Shown: positions 9,057 through 18,660 of the stretch, piece after piece
Numbering within the stretch: the first letter of the stretch is position 1
Layout of the letters: every line of letters begins with the position of its first letter
Assembly: GCA_003427395.1 (NCBI GenBank)
Contig: BFEA01000096.1
Coordinates: 2,183,407 to 2,221,146 of the forward strand
DNA length: 37,740 nt
Direction: 5' to 3'
Origin: Chara braunii
Taxonomy: Eukaryota > Streptophyta > Charophyceae > Charales > Characeae
Made by a program: the position numbers and the translations under genes
The notes under the pieces: model-generated
Seen by the model: only the letters and a program-made list of their open reading frames with translations
What the model was told of the DNA's origin: nothing
Database searches by the model: none

Positions 9057-9647
9057 CAGAGGGTGTGTGTCTGTGTAGCGTGGACATTCAGGGTGATCTT
9101 CGTACATGCATGCATGAGGGAGAGTGAGGCTGGTGGTGGAGACAGTGTTTGGCGGCCATAGCCACAAGTTGTACAGTTGTTTTGAACAGGGTTTAAGTGC
9201 AAGTTCATTGTTGATTCTGAGTTGACGAATTTGGTTTTGCCGTGTATGCGTGTTGAAAGCAAGTCTGAAGTCGAGTGTGATTGCACCGGCAGTGTCACAA
9301 TTGCAGTTTATGTGCGGAGTGAACATGAGGAGGAGGACAGTGGCGCGGGTTAGGGGAGAATAAACATGTTGGGGCTGTGGCCAGCGTATGATATTTTGCC
9401 CCAACAGTGCAAAATAAACATGTTGGGGCAACAGAATTGTGTGCGGAGTTTGAAAAGGGAGATATTGGTAAAAATGGCTGTGGCCAGCGTATGATATTTT
9501 TGTTGCCCTTTCCAAGCCCGGCACATGAGTTTGTTGCCCTTTCAAACTCGCTGCGCCCGTAAGAAATGCTTTTGTTGCTCTTGAGAACTCAGCCCGTGAG
9601 CTTGGTGGTAGTGCCACAACCGAGCTTACCCCTTTTTCTTTTCAATT
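9057..9647. other. Spacer after element A with nested short repeats
   Basis: Bases 9327-9360 copy 34 bases of element A gag. Immediately after, 'aataaacatgttggggc' occurs at 9359-9375 and 9413-9429, and a 25-base unit starting 'ggctgtggccagcgtatg' occurs at 9373-9397 and 9476-9500. 'gtgcggagt' also recurs at 9312 and 9440. Phrases such as 'ttgttgccctttc' repeat near 9500-9545. A long minus-strand open frame crosses the area, but its composition follows these repeats, so I do not call a gene. Confidence 0.55.
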
Positions 9648-9655
9648 TTAACAGA

Positions 9656-9893
9656 TGTCCAGAAGGACTCTGTCTGCCGCATCCGAATCAGTGGTCCTTG
9701 CCTCAATGAACAGAAAAATAAGGGAGGCTTCTTCACCACTAGGTAGCGCCCTGGGCACTTTGATCGAACGAACCTCCGGCCGCTTTCGCAGTCTATATGT
9801 TTGCTGCATCCATTTGTAAACGTCACCAATCATATCATAGACTGTAGGCTCCGAGTCCCTGCCGTGGAAAAAGAATGTGAGGCAGAATCAGAT
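9656..9893 (-). pseudogene. Possible coding fragment, unknown family
   Basis: On the minus strand an open frame reads FFFHGRDSEPTVYDMIGDVY, KWMQQTYRLRKRPEVRS, IKVPRALPSGEEASLIF and ends at a stop near 9656. An ATG lies at 9831-9833. Composition is protein-like and free of simple repeats, unlike its surroundings. I recognise no family. It may be a fragment of a host gene or of an old transposon. Coding status rests on composition alone. Confidence 0.22.
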
Positions 9894-10085
9894 TGCGCTA
9901 CTGTTGCTGTGTAGCCGTCAACAAACGCAGCTTCCCTTCAGCCCATGTGAGGATGAGGGGAAAGACAATAAAAGCAGGTGAAATGGCAACAGTTTCAGCT
10001 ACAAGCCTTTGCCCAGTTTGAAGCTTTGCACCAACACTGGAAATGCCTGAGACGATTGCTGGCTGGCCTGCTCTTGCAAGCCAGC

Positions 10086-10143
10086 CTGCAAGGAAGGCTG
10101 TGGTTGACTATGAGCTGCAAGGAAGGCTGTTCTTGACTATGCT
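10086..10143 (+). repeat. 29-bp tandem duplication
   Basis: 'ctgcaaggaaggctgt' followed by a diverged dinucleotide and 'ttgactatg' occurs twice, 29 bases apart (starts 10086 and 10115). Confidence 0.7.
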
Positions 10144-10443
10144 CGCTGGGTTGGATGACTGTGCTGCTGCCGGGATTCTGACACACCCGTCTGTGGTAAG
10201 GGTTACTGTCGCGAATCAAAACGGTGTCGCTGATCTTGCAGAGAGAGCTGTGATCCAGTCTGACTAGTATGGGCCAAATCAACCTGCAACCGTAGACACT
10301 GATTGTGCTTGCTGTGTCTCCACTTCATGGCATTGACTGTCCGGATAAGGCGATAGGGGAGCATCAGCCACCTCCTTATTCCGAGGAGACACCCCGATGA
10401 TTTTTGTGTGTGGGACCGCCTGACGGGGAGCAATGGAGTGATT

Positions 10444-10530
10444 GTCAGCAAGGAACGGTTCAGGACATTTTCACGCTGGCACTTTCCAGAATGTATCTGG
10501 CCGCAGTTATGACCAGCCCTCAATGAATAT
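10444..10530 (+). repeat. 87-bp direct repeat, copy 1
   Basis: It aligns over its full length with 10661-10747, sharing 'ttccagaatgtatctg' and 'cagttat.accagccc' with about a dozen substitutions. The copies are 217 bases apart. The sequence preceding each ('gggagcaat') is also shared with an offset, and 'ggaagcaatagattgtctg' near 22068 resembles it, so this looks like a fragment of a dispersed repeat. Confidence 0.65.
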
Positions 10531-10660
10531 CAAGGCATTCACTTTCACAGCTTCGGACGTCCATTTCTTTTGTTTTTCTTTTCTTTTTATAAAACTGAAG
10601 AATCTGGGCTGTTTCCCTTGTGGCTGCTGTGACTCCCCTTGTGAGACTGGGAGCAATTCT

Positions 10661-10747
10661 GTCAGCAAGGAGTGTTTCAGGGCATTTTAAGGCTGGCACG
10701 TTCCAGAATGTATCTGCCTGCAGTTATAGCCAGCCCAGGATGAATAT
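10661..10747 (+). repeat. 87-bp direct repeat, copy 2
   Basis: It matches 10444-10530. The preceding 'gtgactccccttgtgagac' also resembles 'gtgactcccctggaaagat' near 22047, next to the hairpin element at 22119-22285. Confidence 0.65.
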
Positions 10748-12441
10748 GGGCCTCGCCACACCACTTGCGAGGAATGAGCCCTCGCAGGGCCCTTATCAGA
10801 CATGCACATGTTCTGGGCAGAGGCCCTCAGCAAGCCCAGTGCCCGTCCTAAGTGAAGGCGGGCCTGAGTATTCACTAGAGGCCAAAATAATTTTGACATT
10901 TTCCATATGTGGGTGCTCAGGCTGCTGCAGCACGCCAGTTGGTTGAATGGAAGCGTGAGCCTCCCTAAGCTGTGTCGTACAGTTTGGCGCGGGCCTTGGT
11001 GGTTGCGCCTGGGCACATACACGCAATGCAGGGCAGATACATCACGAAGTGGCTACGGGCCTACGCAAAAGCAGCATTGTCGACATACAGACCCCGGGTC
11101 CTGTGCAAATGCAGCAAACAGCCCAAGTCTGGAAACTCAGGCCGTGCCCAACTGTAAAGGGCTCACGCCCTCAACTGCAGCACTGGGCCTGGGCGCAGGT
11201 ACTGGGGCCTGACCGGAAGCTACTGGAAGCCTCCCAGCCAGGCCACACACAGCCAAACAGAGGCTGCCACTTCCATATAGGGAAGGAGGCAGCCAGGGTC
11301 TAGTATTCTGGCCCACGCAGGCAATGCGGTCAAACTGCTGCGTTGCTGAGGGAGACGCTGCGGGCTGCGCTAGTGGCCAGGGTGCGTGCGGGCTCGTGTG
11401 AGGTGAGAGGGGCGCCGCTGGGCAGCAGAGCGCAAGCAGCCATAGCCAGGCTGCAGGGCGCTAGGGGGTAAGAGCGCGATCGGTGGTCTTCAGGAAGGAG
11501 GCGAGTGTGGGTGGTCAGGGTCTGATGAGGGGAGACGAGATACGTACCTGGTGCATGAGGGAGGTCGGCTATGGTGTTGACATCATGTGCATTGGTCTTC
11601 AAAGTCGAAGTGAGCCTGTTGTGTGAATGGTGATGTAAGTAGGATAGGCAAGTAGTGTAGGCTGGGCGCTGGGCACCAGACAGAGAGGAGCAACATTGGA
11701 TACTGTGTTGGTGTGGCCTGAGGGCTTGAACGTTGGCTCACGAGTTCATTGTTTTGCTCTTATTTGGATGGAATCTCGGTGCAATTGTGCTCTCTGCTTG
11801 TGCACGACTACTTGCACATCGGTGTGATTTTGCAACTTGGTTTTCTGTATATCGTTCCCACTCACGCTTTGAAACGGGGAAATTTTTCAAGAGCTGTCAG
11901 ACGTTCTCAAGAGTTGGGTTTTCAAGAGTTTTCGGCCCATCGCCACACAACACTCTCAAAAGGGCGACGGTGTTCGATAGAGGATGAAAAACGACAGTCG
12001 TACATGTTTTTTTTTTTTTTAATGGCGTCAGGATAACGGCCTGGCAACTCATTAAAATCGAAAGTCCCTCAAAGGTTCGGCCAAGGACGCTTGAAAACGC
12101 ATGAGTCGCAAGCTGGGGTTTAGAAAGGGTTTCAAGAGCCACTCTGTGACAGAGTTTAAGGCCCTTAGCCACACAGCACCCTCGAAAACAGGCAGTCACA
12201 TTCAGAGCTTAGGATGCCAGTTTACTTTTGCTTTTCTTTTTTTGTTTCGATGCGGTCGTGGAGCGTTTTGAAACCCCAAAGGCAAAAAAATGACTCGTGG
12301 GCAAGGTGAGCAGCCGCAGTCTAGGAGGCGACTGGCAGTTGAAATCCATCCGTTGGGCCTTTTTTTCTTTTTTCCTTTCCCGTCTGGCACCACGGCCGAC
12401 CTTTGTAGTTATGACACCTGACCTGATGCCACGGCGACGAC

Positions 12442-12483
12442 TGTTCTTTTGTTGTTCTTTTGTTGTTCTTTTGTTGTTCTTTT
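12442..12483 (+). repeat. 12-bp tandem repeat, about 3.5 copies
   Basis: The unit 'ttgttcttttgt' repeats head to tail. No coding or regulatory role is evident. Confidence 0.8.
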
Positions 12484-12643
12484 CGCCCGCTCGTGTTTTT
12501 CTGCCCCTTCGAAACTCTGTTGTGACATACACACACTCGTGTCATCGAATAAGCAAAACTAAGCGTCGAGTTCGAAAAAGCAATGAAAGTACGAACGGTC
12601 GTGGTGTCAGGCCGGGTGTCATATTTACAGGGGTCGACTGTGG

Positions 12644-13833
12644 TGCAATAACCCATGCCATATGTCTCGTGGAAAGACTGAGGGCCAACTCGGCCGCCCT
12701 CGGCCCAAGCCGGAATGGGGGCAAAAAAAGGACCCAAAATAAAGACTCATGGCCTGGACAAGTGACAGTTGACTTTGGTCAACTGTCGTGAACCCAACAG
12801 TCAAAGTCCAAAGGTACCTAGCCCAGGCCACCGGTCAAGCACGCACACTTGTTGTATGCAGGTACCCAGACAGCATCAGGTCCAAGGGAAAAGTCTGCAA
12901 CTGTACAATCCGGGCCCTCAACTGTGAGTCAATCTGGACGACTATGGGAAAAGCACCCGAGGCCAGACAACCTCGATAACTGTTACTTAAGGCTGGCCTG
13001 GAGTGAGTCAAGCATTCAATCTTGCTATGCTGCTTTGACGCTGGCTCGACTTTGACTAGACGCTGGCATTATGCTGGCTCGACGTTGGCTAGATGCTGGC
13101 TGTGCACTGGCGATGTGGATGACAACATCAGATGGAGACAGCATGCTGGCGCTTTTGGTATTGTGCGCCAGTCTTGCTGAGGTGCTGACGGGGCGCTATC
13201 TCTGGTCTACATTGCTGATGTGGCGCTACCTCTGGTCTACATTGCAAGCTGATGTGGCGCTACCTCTAGTCTACATTGCATGATGACGCGGCGCTACCTT
13301 TGGTCTACATTGCCTGCCGATGTGGCGCTGCCTCTGGTTTACAATGCATGCTGATGTGACGCTGCCACTGGTCTCCATTGATGATGTGGCATATGCCACC
13401 TGTTTTGACTATTGACGTGGCATTGTCCACGCTGTCTACATGAGGTGACTAGTTGCGAGGAGGAAGAAGATCGGGATCTGTGGATGAAGGAGGTCGGGTA
13501 CTCACCTGAGATTAACGTCGTCACTGGAATCTGCTATGTCTTCATGGTCTTCACGAGATAAAGTGCCACGTCGCACTATTGTGTGTGATCAGGAATATAC
13601 TTATTATCATTGACGTGGAGAGGGAAGAAGCCCGGAGAAGGAGAGGGGTCTGAAGGGATTATTATTGAGTGATCTTTCATCTTCTACTTTGTCTATTCCC
13701 CCTCCACTCTCTTCTTTGATGGTAATGATATACTGTTTGAGATATCACTTCACGATTTGGAGACTTTGATGCAGATAATGAGACTACTGATGTTTGACGG
13801 CTTCTGAGTATCTGCCAGACAGGGTTCATTACA
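12644..13833 (+). repeat. Element B 5' LTR
   Basis: The left end TG and right end CA are set by comparison with the 3' copy and by the primer site three bases downstream. It contains an inverted motif 'cagttgactttggtcaactg' (about 12767-12786), made of opposed TTGAC cores, and an internal minisatellite (13186-13440). Confidence 0.9.
13186..13440 (+). repeat. LTR minisatellite, about 8 units of 30-34 bp
   Basis: Units of the type 'gatgtggcgctacctctg' plus 'gtctacattgca' repeat head to tail and become more degenerate to the right, ending in 'gacgtggcattgtcc'. The 3' LTR carries the same array (about 20673-20935) with one unit fewer or shifted. Confidence 0.8.
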
Positions 13834-13836
13834 ATT

Positions 13837-13848
13837 TGGTATCAGAGC
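13837..13848 (+). other. Element B primer-binding site (tRNA-Met)
   Basis: TGGTATCAGAGC lies three bases after the 5' LTR end. It is the standard complement to the 3' end of plant initiator tRNA-Met and primes minus-strand cDNA. Confidence 0.92.
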
Positions 13849-14685
13849 AACTCTTTCATCGCAATCTGTTATCTGCTGTCAGGTGCTGACGTGGCACCCA
13901 GGTAAGTGGGAGGTGCCGCATGTGCAAAACGGAACGCGTTTACTAACGTGGGCGGTATATACTGCAAGTCTAGACATTGTAGTATTGCACGTGCGAGCGA
14001 CTGTCCCTTGAAGATGATGATGTAGCTGCATTGAAGATTTCAAGATGTCGACAAGAGCTTCGTTGGCAATCTGCTGACGTGGCGCTGATACAGAGAAAGA
14101 TTTGTACCGCTGATGTGGCACATTGTTTATGTGGCATGCAGGGCATGGTCTGACGTGGCACGTACCTGTGTCGCTATTGCTTGCTGTTGATGTGCTGACA
14201 TGGTATGCCGGTGTTGAGTGTATGGCAAGCATTGCTGACGTGGCATCCCTCCTAGTAGACTTTTCTGGTCCTTGACGCTGACGTGGCATAATTGCTGCAT
14301 TGGCATGCCAGGGGTGACACGTGGCGTGCAAAGACTGTGCACTTGTTTACTAAGGGTCACATTGTATCTCCAAATGATATAGTAGAAGCTAACCATTGAT
14401 TGTGTTGTCGTGCTGGCTTTCTACTTACTTGTTGTCTGTTCTATGGATGTTGTGTGTACTCACAAGTGTGCTGTTGTCTTGATCACACTGGCCATGGCCG
14501 CGGTACCTGTAGCTGTAGGACATCATCACATAGGAAACAAACAACAAAGTTAGAGTTAGAAATTGATTGAGAATCTGCTTCTTTGTATTTGCCTTGCTTG
14601 TTTCTTGTTGTAGGAGTTGCGTGTGTCGCAAAAAAATTTATTGTCTTCTGATTATTCATTGTGCGGCATCTACACGTTTGGAAAA
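13849..14685 (+). promoter_or_regulatory. Element B leader with repeated TGACGTGGC motifs
   Basis: Exact TGACGTGGC occurs at 13887, 14075, 14151, 14236 and 14279 here (and at 13413 in the LTR), with CACGTGGC at 14318 and several near-matches (tgatgtggca, tatgtggcatg). ACGTGGC is the core of plant ABRE/G-box bZIP sites and TGACG that of TGA factors. The phrases continue the LTR minisatellite past the LTR end. No gene is seen. A pyrimidine-rich tract ending 'cttgttgtag' (about 14604-14613) resembles a splice acceptor. Confidence 0.5.
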
Positions 14686-14940
14686 ATGAACTCTCTTTGG
14701 AAATGTTTGCGTGCCTCTATCTTAACGCGGTTCATTCCTCTTCTATTCTTTCATATCCCTCTCATAGTCCACGCCGATGAGGAAGGGGGGGAACTAAAAA
14801 CCCTTGGCCAACTTGAAACAAGGAAGCAACTTTGCTCGGGTTTCTTCATCAGTTTCTCGGTGAGGTACACGGTGTCGGTTCAAAGATTGAACAACGGATC
14901 CATGGCCAGTTCAATATGCAAGCTGCAAAAAGTGATATGA
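14686..14940 (+). pseudogene. Signal-peptide-like N-terminus ahead of element B gag
   Basis: The ATG at 14686 opens an 85-residue frame beginning MNSLWKCLRASILTR, followed by a hydrophobic stretch FIPLLFFHIPLIV and HADEEGGELKTLGQLETRK. This has the n-, h- and c-region layout of a secretory signal peptide with a plausible cut after VHA. From about 14830 the protein-like sequence continues in another frame (LGFLHQFLGEVHGVGSKIEQ), so a single indel probably separates it from the coiled-coil part of gag. A signal peptide is unexpected on a chromovirus gag. A captured host exon or an extra ORF is possible. Targeting is inferred from the residue pattern only. Confidence 0.4.
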
Positions 14941-15628
14941 AAGCCGCGGATACTGTCGTTCAATTGATAGAGACCGGTAAGAAGGTCGAGGACCTCATAA
15001 AGCAAGGACGAATAGTCCTTGATCGGTATGTCGCCGAGGGATTTGACAAGATAGAACAGGAAATAAAGAAGAGAAGAGAAGAAGAAAAAGGAAAAGTAGA
15101 ACTACAACCGTCTGTTGAGATGATGAAGGAAAATGTCATACAACTAGAAAACACTCTGAGGGAAGAAAGGAGAAAGATCGAGGAGTTACAAAGAATACAA
15201 GAAGCGCAGGAAGAAGAAGAACGAATGATGAATGAATTAAGACAAAGATTTCATATTATGAGGAAGCAGGCGGCGAGCTAGCAACCATCCGTCAATCAAT
15301 TACGATCTATCTTGTTTCCCTTGAAAAGAAGATTGACAGTAGCACTGCCTCGTTAGAGACAGTGACCAGACTCTTGAAAGGACAGGACAAGGTAGGACTT
15401 GAGGAGGCGACCAAGGGGGGGTTAGTAAAGAAGGAACCCCAAGAGAAATTAATGAAGGATGTCATGAAGCGAGCTAAGCCAGACAAAGCTGAAGGTTCCA
15501 AGAAAGAACCTGAGAGACCGGCGGAGAAGAAAGAAGAACCCACAAAAAATGAAGAAACGGTCAAAGAGGTAGAGAAACCAAAGAAGAAAGAAAAGGTTAA
15601 AATGAAACTTCCTTTTACCTACAACTGA
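14832..15628 (+). pseudogene. Element B gag N-terminal coiled-coil region
   Basis: One frame (to 15281) encodes a charged helical region (KKVEDLIKQGRIVLDRYVAE, EQEIKKRREEEKGKVE, LENTLREERRKIEELQ). After a frame change near 15270 a second stretch (15362-15628) is rich in Lys, Glu and Pro (KEPERPAEKKEEPTKNEE). It ends at TGA 15626-15628 before KRGEHLLLW, likely a mutated Trp codon. It corresponds in position to the charged coiled-coil region of element A gag, though the sequences differ. Confidence 0.6.
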
Positions 15629-16159
15629 AAGAGGGGCGAACACTTGTTGCTTTGGATCACTGAGATCCTGACATACTGTGGGACTGCACCGGTAGAGCCG
15701 GAAAACCAAGTGGCTTTTTCGACTTCTTGTCTTGGCGAAACCGCCAAGGGATGGGTGTTGTCTGAGGCCAATGCTGCTGGGTTCGAGGACATCGGTGAGT
15801 GGGCAAAGACCCTGACTCTCCGAGGATTTTTCCAGAAGATCAAGGAAAGATTCTTGGATAAGACGACGGCCGACAAGGCTTTCGATGAGCTCACCACCAT
15901 AGGGCAGAAATGTTGGACCTCTGTAGATGCGCTATCTCGTGACGTTGATCGGTTGCTGCAGGTACCTGGATTGAACCTGCACGACAACCAAGTCCTTTAC
16001 ATCTTCTCACGAGCTTTGCCTGAACCCATTCGAGGACATCTTGTGGTTGAGGCCAAATCCAGTAAGTATAATTACCGACAGTCCCGTGACCTCGCACTCC
16101 AAAAGGAGCAAATGACTCCACAGGTAAAGGGGACGTATGCATCTGTAGTTAAGACATGA
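15629..16159 (+). pseudogene. Element B gag capsid-like core
   Basis: About 175 residues in one frame: HLLLWITEILTYCGTAPVEP, ENQVAFSTSCLGETAKGWVL, LRGFFQKIKERFLDKTTADK, CWTSVDALSRDVDRLLQVPG, LYIFSRALPEPIRGHLVVEA. This is the retrotransposon gag fold and the least damaged gag core in the window. It ends at TGA 16157-16159, followed by PVGGYGKR, so the original frame continued. Confidence 0.75.
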
Positions 16160-16790
16160 CCAGTTGGTGGGTACGGGAAGCGGGTTCTTTGGCGGCAAAA
16201 GTGCCAGGACCACATGCTTGTGGTATTTGACGATGAGACCGTAGAGAAGTTACCCCTCGACGAGTCTGAGGGAGGAGTAGCTAGTGGCGGCAGTGAGTCT
16301 AGGAAGGGTGACGTTACTACCGTAATGGCCAATAAGGGAGACCAGACCCAATAGAAGAAGAAGAAGAGACCACGCTCGTTTCCCGAGCATCCTGGCATTG
16401 CGTTCGGGAGACCTTGGGAGAAAATGAACATGACACGAGAGGACTGGCAGTCCAAAATGGACAATCGCAGTGCCTCAAGTGTGGCACCGTGGGGCACGTG
16501 ATAGCTTGGTGTCCGCTTATGCGTAACCCAAAATCGAGCAGCCAATAGGAGTAACATCTGCTCCTACTGAGTCGAAGGGATTAAACGGAGACAAAGGTAA
16601 GGCACCTATAACCCCTTCTACCCCTTCGATTCTTAAGGCAGAGGATGGTTCTTCTTCCGCCCGTCGTCCAAAACACCCCGACACTGTACTTTGTTCTGTC
16701 TCACTTGACGGTTCCCTTGACGAGTTTGGCAACAAAGTTATAGCACTACGAAGTTCGTGGGCGAAGAAAGCTAAGTCTAAGGCTGAGCTG
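16160..16790 (+). pseudogene. Element B gag tail with CCHC zinc knuckle
   Basis: Codons at 16471-16512 encode CLKCGTVGHVIAWC, a C-x2-C-x4-H-x4-C knuckle. Upstream is a basic stretch (KKKKRPRSFPEH) interrupted by a TAG after Thr-Gln near 16354. Downstream, Pro/Ser-rich linker sequence (APITPSTPSILKAEDGS-like) leads to the protease. Frames alternate, so several indels occurred. Confidence 0.65.
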
Positions 16791-17264
16791 ATGATCACGG
16801 ATATTGAGATTGCGGACACACGAGTAGGTGCCATGTTAGATCCAAGATCAACGTGGTCTTATATCTCAGAGAAGGCAATTCGTAAATTGCAACTGAGAAT
16901 GAAGGTAAAGGACTTACCTCGACTTATTACGTCTATACTGGTTGACAAGAACACGATCACTGTCTCTCAATACGTCGATCGTGTCAAATGTCATTTTAGG
17001 ACTAAGGAACGTAAGAAGATCCTACACGAGATATCCTTCCTAATTGAAAAGAACCTGCCATTTGATATAATACTAGGAATGGATTGGCATGAGGAGGCCG
17101 ACCCAGAGGTAAGGTTCAAAGATAAAATTGTCAAACTCAAGGACGAAAAGTCTGAATTACGCTCTATAAAGTTATATCATAGGTTTGACTCCGACTTTAC
17201 TCTCTCTTTCTGTTGTATGAGTTACCCAGCTTTCCGATCGATTGTAGTAAAGAAGTTGGATTAG
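16791..17264 (+). pseudogene. Element B aspartic protease, active site lost
   Basis: The region aligned with ALIDGGATRSYI of element A reads AMLDPRSTWSYI. The Asp is kept (16839-16841) but the following [ST]-G is Pro-Arg, which should destroy the catalytic turn. The second block LPFDIILGMDWHEEADPEV is intact. The frame ends at TAG 17262-17264 in the linker before RT. Confidence 0.8.
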
Positions 17265-18540
17265 GAGGTGATGATGGTGTTTGTCAAGCGAGTCAGTGAG
17301 TGTTCCTCATCCTATCCACCTTCTATCGAAAAAATTCTCGACGAATACAAGGACTTGCAAACTGAGCCGACGGGAATTAATGAGCGTGCTATTAAGCACA
17401 CAATCGAGATCATTCCCAGAAGCAAGATTCCTAAGGGTCTCTTTTACCGAATGTCTCCCAGGGAACTTAAGGAACTTTGAAAGAAGTTGCGAGAACTTAC
17501 TGACAAGGGATAGATTCGCCCTAACTCATCTCCTTATGGTGCGCCTGTCTTATTCGTGCCCAAAAAGGAAGGTGAACTTCGTCTATGCATAGATTATTGT
17601 GGGTCGAACTTCGTCACTGTCAAAAGCGCGGAGCCTCTTCCCCGCATTGTATTGGATCAGTTGCAGAGGTGCAGATGCTTTAACAAGATTGATCTCAAGT
17701 CCGGATACCACTAGATCGAGGTGGCCCCTGAGGGTCAATACAAGACGGCATCCCGCACCAGGTATGGTCACTACGAGTTCGTGGTTATGCCTTTCGGTTT
17801 GACCAACGCACCTGTGCCCTTCCTAAGGTCAACGAACGAGTTGTTCCGACAATGGCTCGATCAATTCGTAATAGTCTATCTCGACGATATTCTAGTGTAC
17901 AGTAAGACACTGGAAGATCACGAGAAACACCTATGAATGGTCTTGCAGAAGTTGCGCGAGGGCAACTTCAAATCGAATCCAAAAAAGTATGAGTTTGCTA
18001 AGCCTGAAGTCTTGTACTTAGAGCATATAGTGAACGAGGAAGGACTAAGGCCTGAAGAAAAGAAGATCATAACAATCAGAGATTGGTCACAACCTAAGAC
18101 TATAACTGAATTAAGATCTTTCCTAGGACTTGCAAGCTACTATAGGAAGTTCGTCAGAAACTTCTCCTTGATAGCTACTCCCATGAGAAGATTACTGAAA
18201 AAGGAAAAACCTTGGTTGTAGGACAAAGATTGTGAGTCGTCGTTTAGAAAGTTAAAACATGATCTGACTCATTACCCTTTCCTAAAGATTGTGGACCCTT
18301 CTCTCCCTTTCATCGTGACGACTAATGCAAGTCAGTATGGGATTGGGGTTGTGCTACAACAGGACGATGGTAAGGGACATAGACCTATTGAGTTTATGTC
18401 CAAAAGACTACCGTCAGAGAAAGTGGCCAATTCCACCTATGAAAGGGAATTGTATGCCTTAGTTGCTACAGTAGATACCTGGAAGCACTACTTGTTAGGA
18501 GGCATTTCACTATCTACTCTGATCACTCTACCTTGAAGTG
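17265..18540 (+). pseudogene. Element B reverse transcriptase and RNase H N-half
   Basis: RT motifs in one frame: [49 protein letters not shown], then [16 protein letters not shown], and [13 protein letters not shown] (YLDD 17877-17888). Stops are TGA 17478 (Arg), TAG 17511 (Trp of KGWIRP), TAG 17712 (Gln of YHQIEV), TGA 17934 (Arg) and TAG 18219 (Trp). The RT catalytic Asps are intact. RNase H begins FIVTTNASQYGIGVVLQQDD with the first catalytic Asp changed to Asn (18324-18326). A frameshift near 18505 follows. Confidence 0.88.
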
Positions 18541-18660
18541 GATCAAGACTTAGCCTAAGCTCTTTGACAAGTTGGTAAGGTGGTCCGCTTTCCATCAAAT
18601 GTACGTCTAACATGGTTGCGGATGCTTTGTCCAGGCGTGCAGATCTCTTTGGAACCATTG
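18541..18660 (+). pseudogene. Element B RNase H, C-terminal remnant
   Basis: After the frameshift the sequence encodes HFTIYSDHSTLKWIKT, TAG 18551-18553 (Gln in element A), PKLFDKLVRWSAFHQM. A gap of about 20 residues follows before MVADALSRRADLFG (from 18612), the conserved end of RNase H. The missing piece corresponds to FELEPVKGKYN of element A, so a short deletion occurred. Confidence 0.8.

Larger units (their letters stand above)
9894..12441. other. Repeat-rich spacer, no gene supported
   Basis: This stretch holds local duplications (listed separately) but no recognisable domain on either strand. Two diverged copies of 'ggccc...(c/g)ccacacagcaccctc' lie near 11934-11965 and 12162-12185. 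The phrase 'gttgaaatccatccgttggg' plus 'ccttttttt' near 12340 resembles the reverse complement of 21875-21905, so remnants of the same small repeat lie on both sides of element B. T-tracts occur at 12008-12020 and 12360-12376. Confidence 0.5.

Noticed and set aside
9045-9617. 190-codon minus-strand open frame
   Set aside because: It covers nested short repeats and a copied gag patch, and shows no domain or consistent composition. An open frame by chance is more likely.
12297-12791. 164-codon plus-strand frame crossing the element B left border
   Set aside because: It spans a T-rich tract, a 12-bp tandem repeat and the LTR start, so it cannot be a functional unit.
13186-13440. CRISPR-like array
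   Set aside because: The units are head-to-tail and contiguous without unique spacers. It is an LTR minisatellite in a eukaryotic element.
13837-13848. TGGTATCAGAGC (and 28644-28655) as part of a tRNA gene
   Set aside because: Only the complement of the tRNA 3' end is present, right after an LTR. There is no cloverleaf around it, so it is a primer-binding site.
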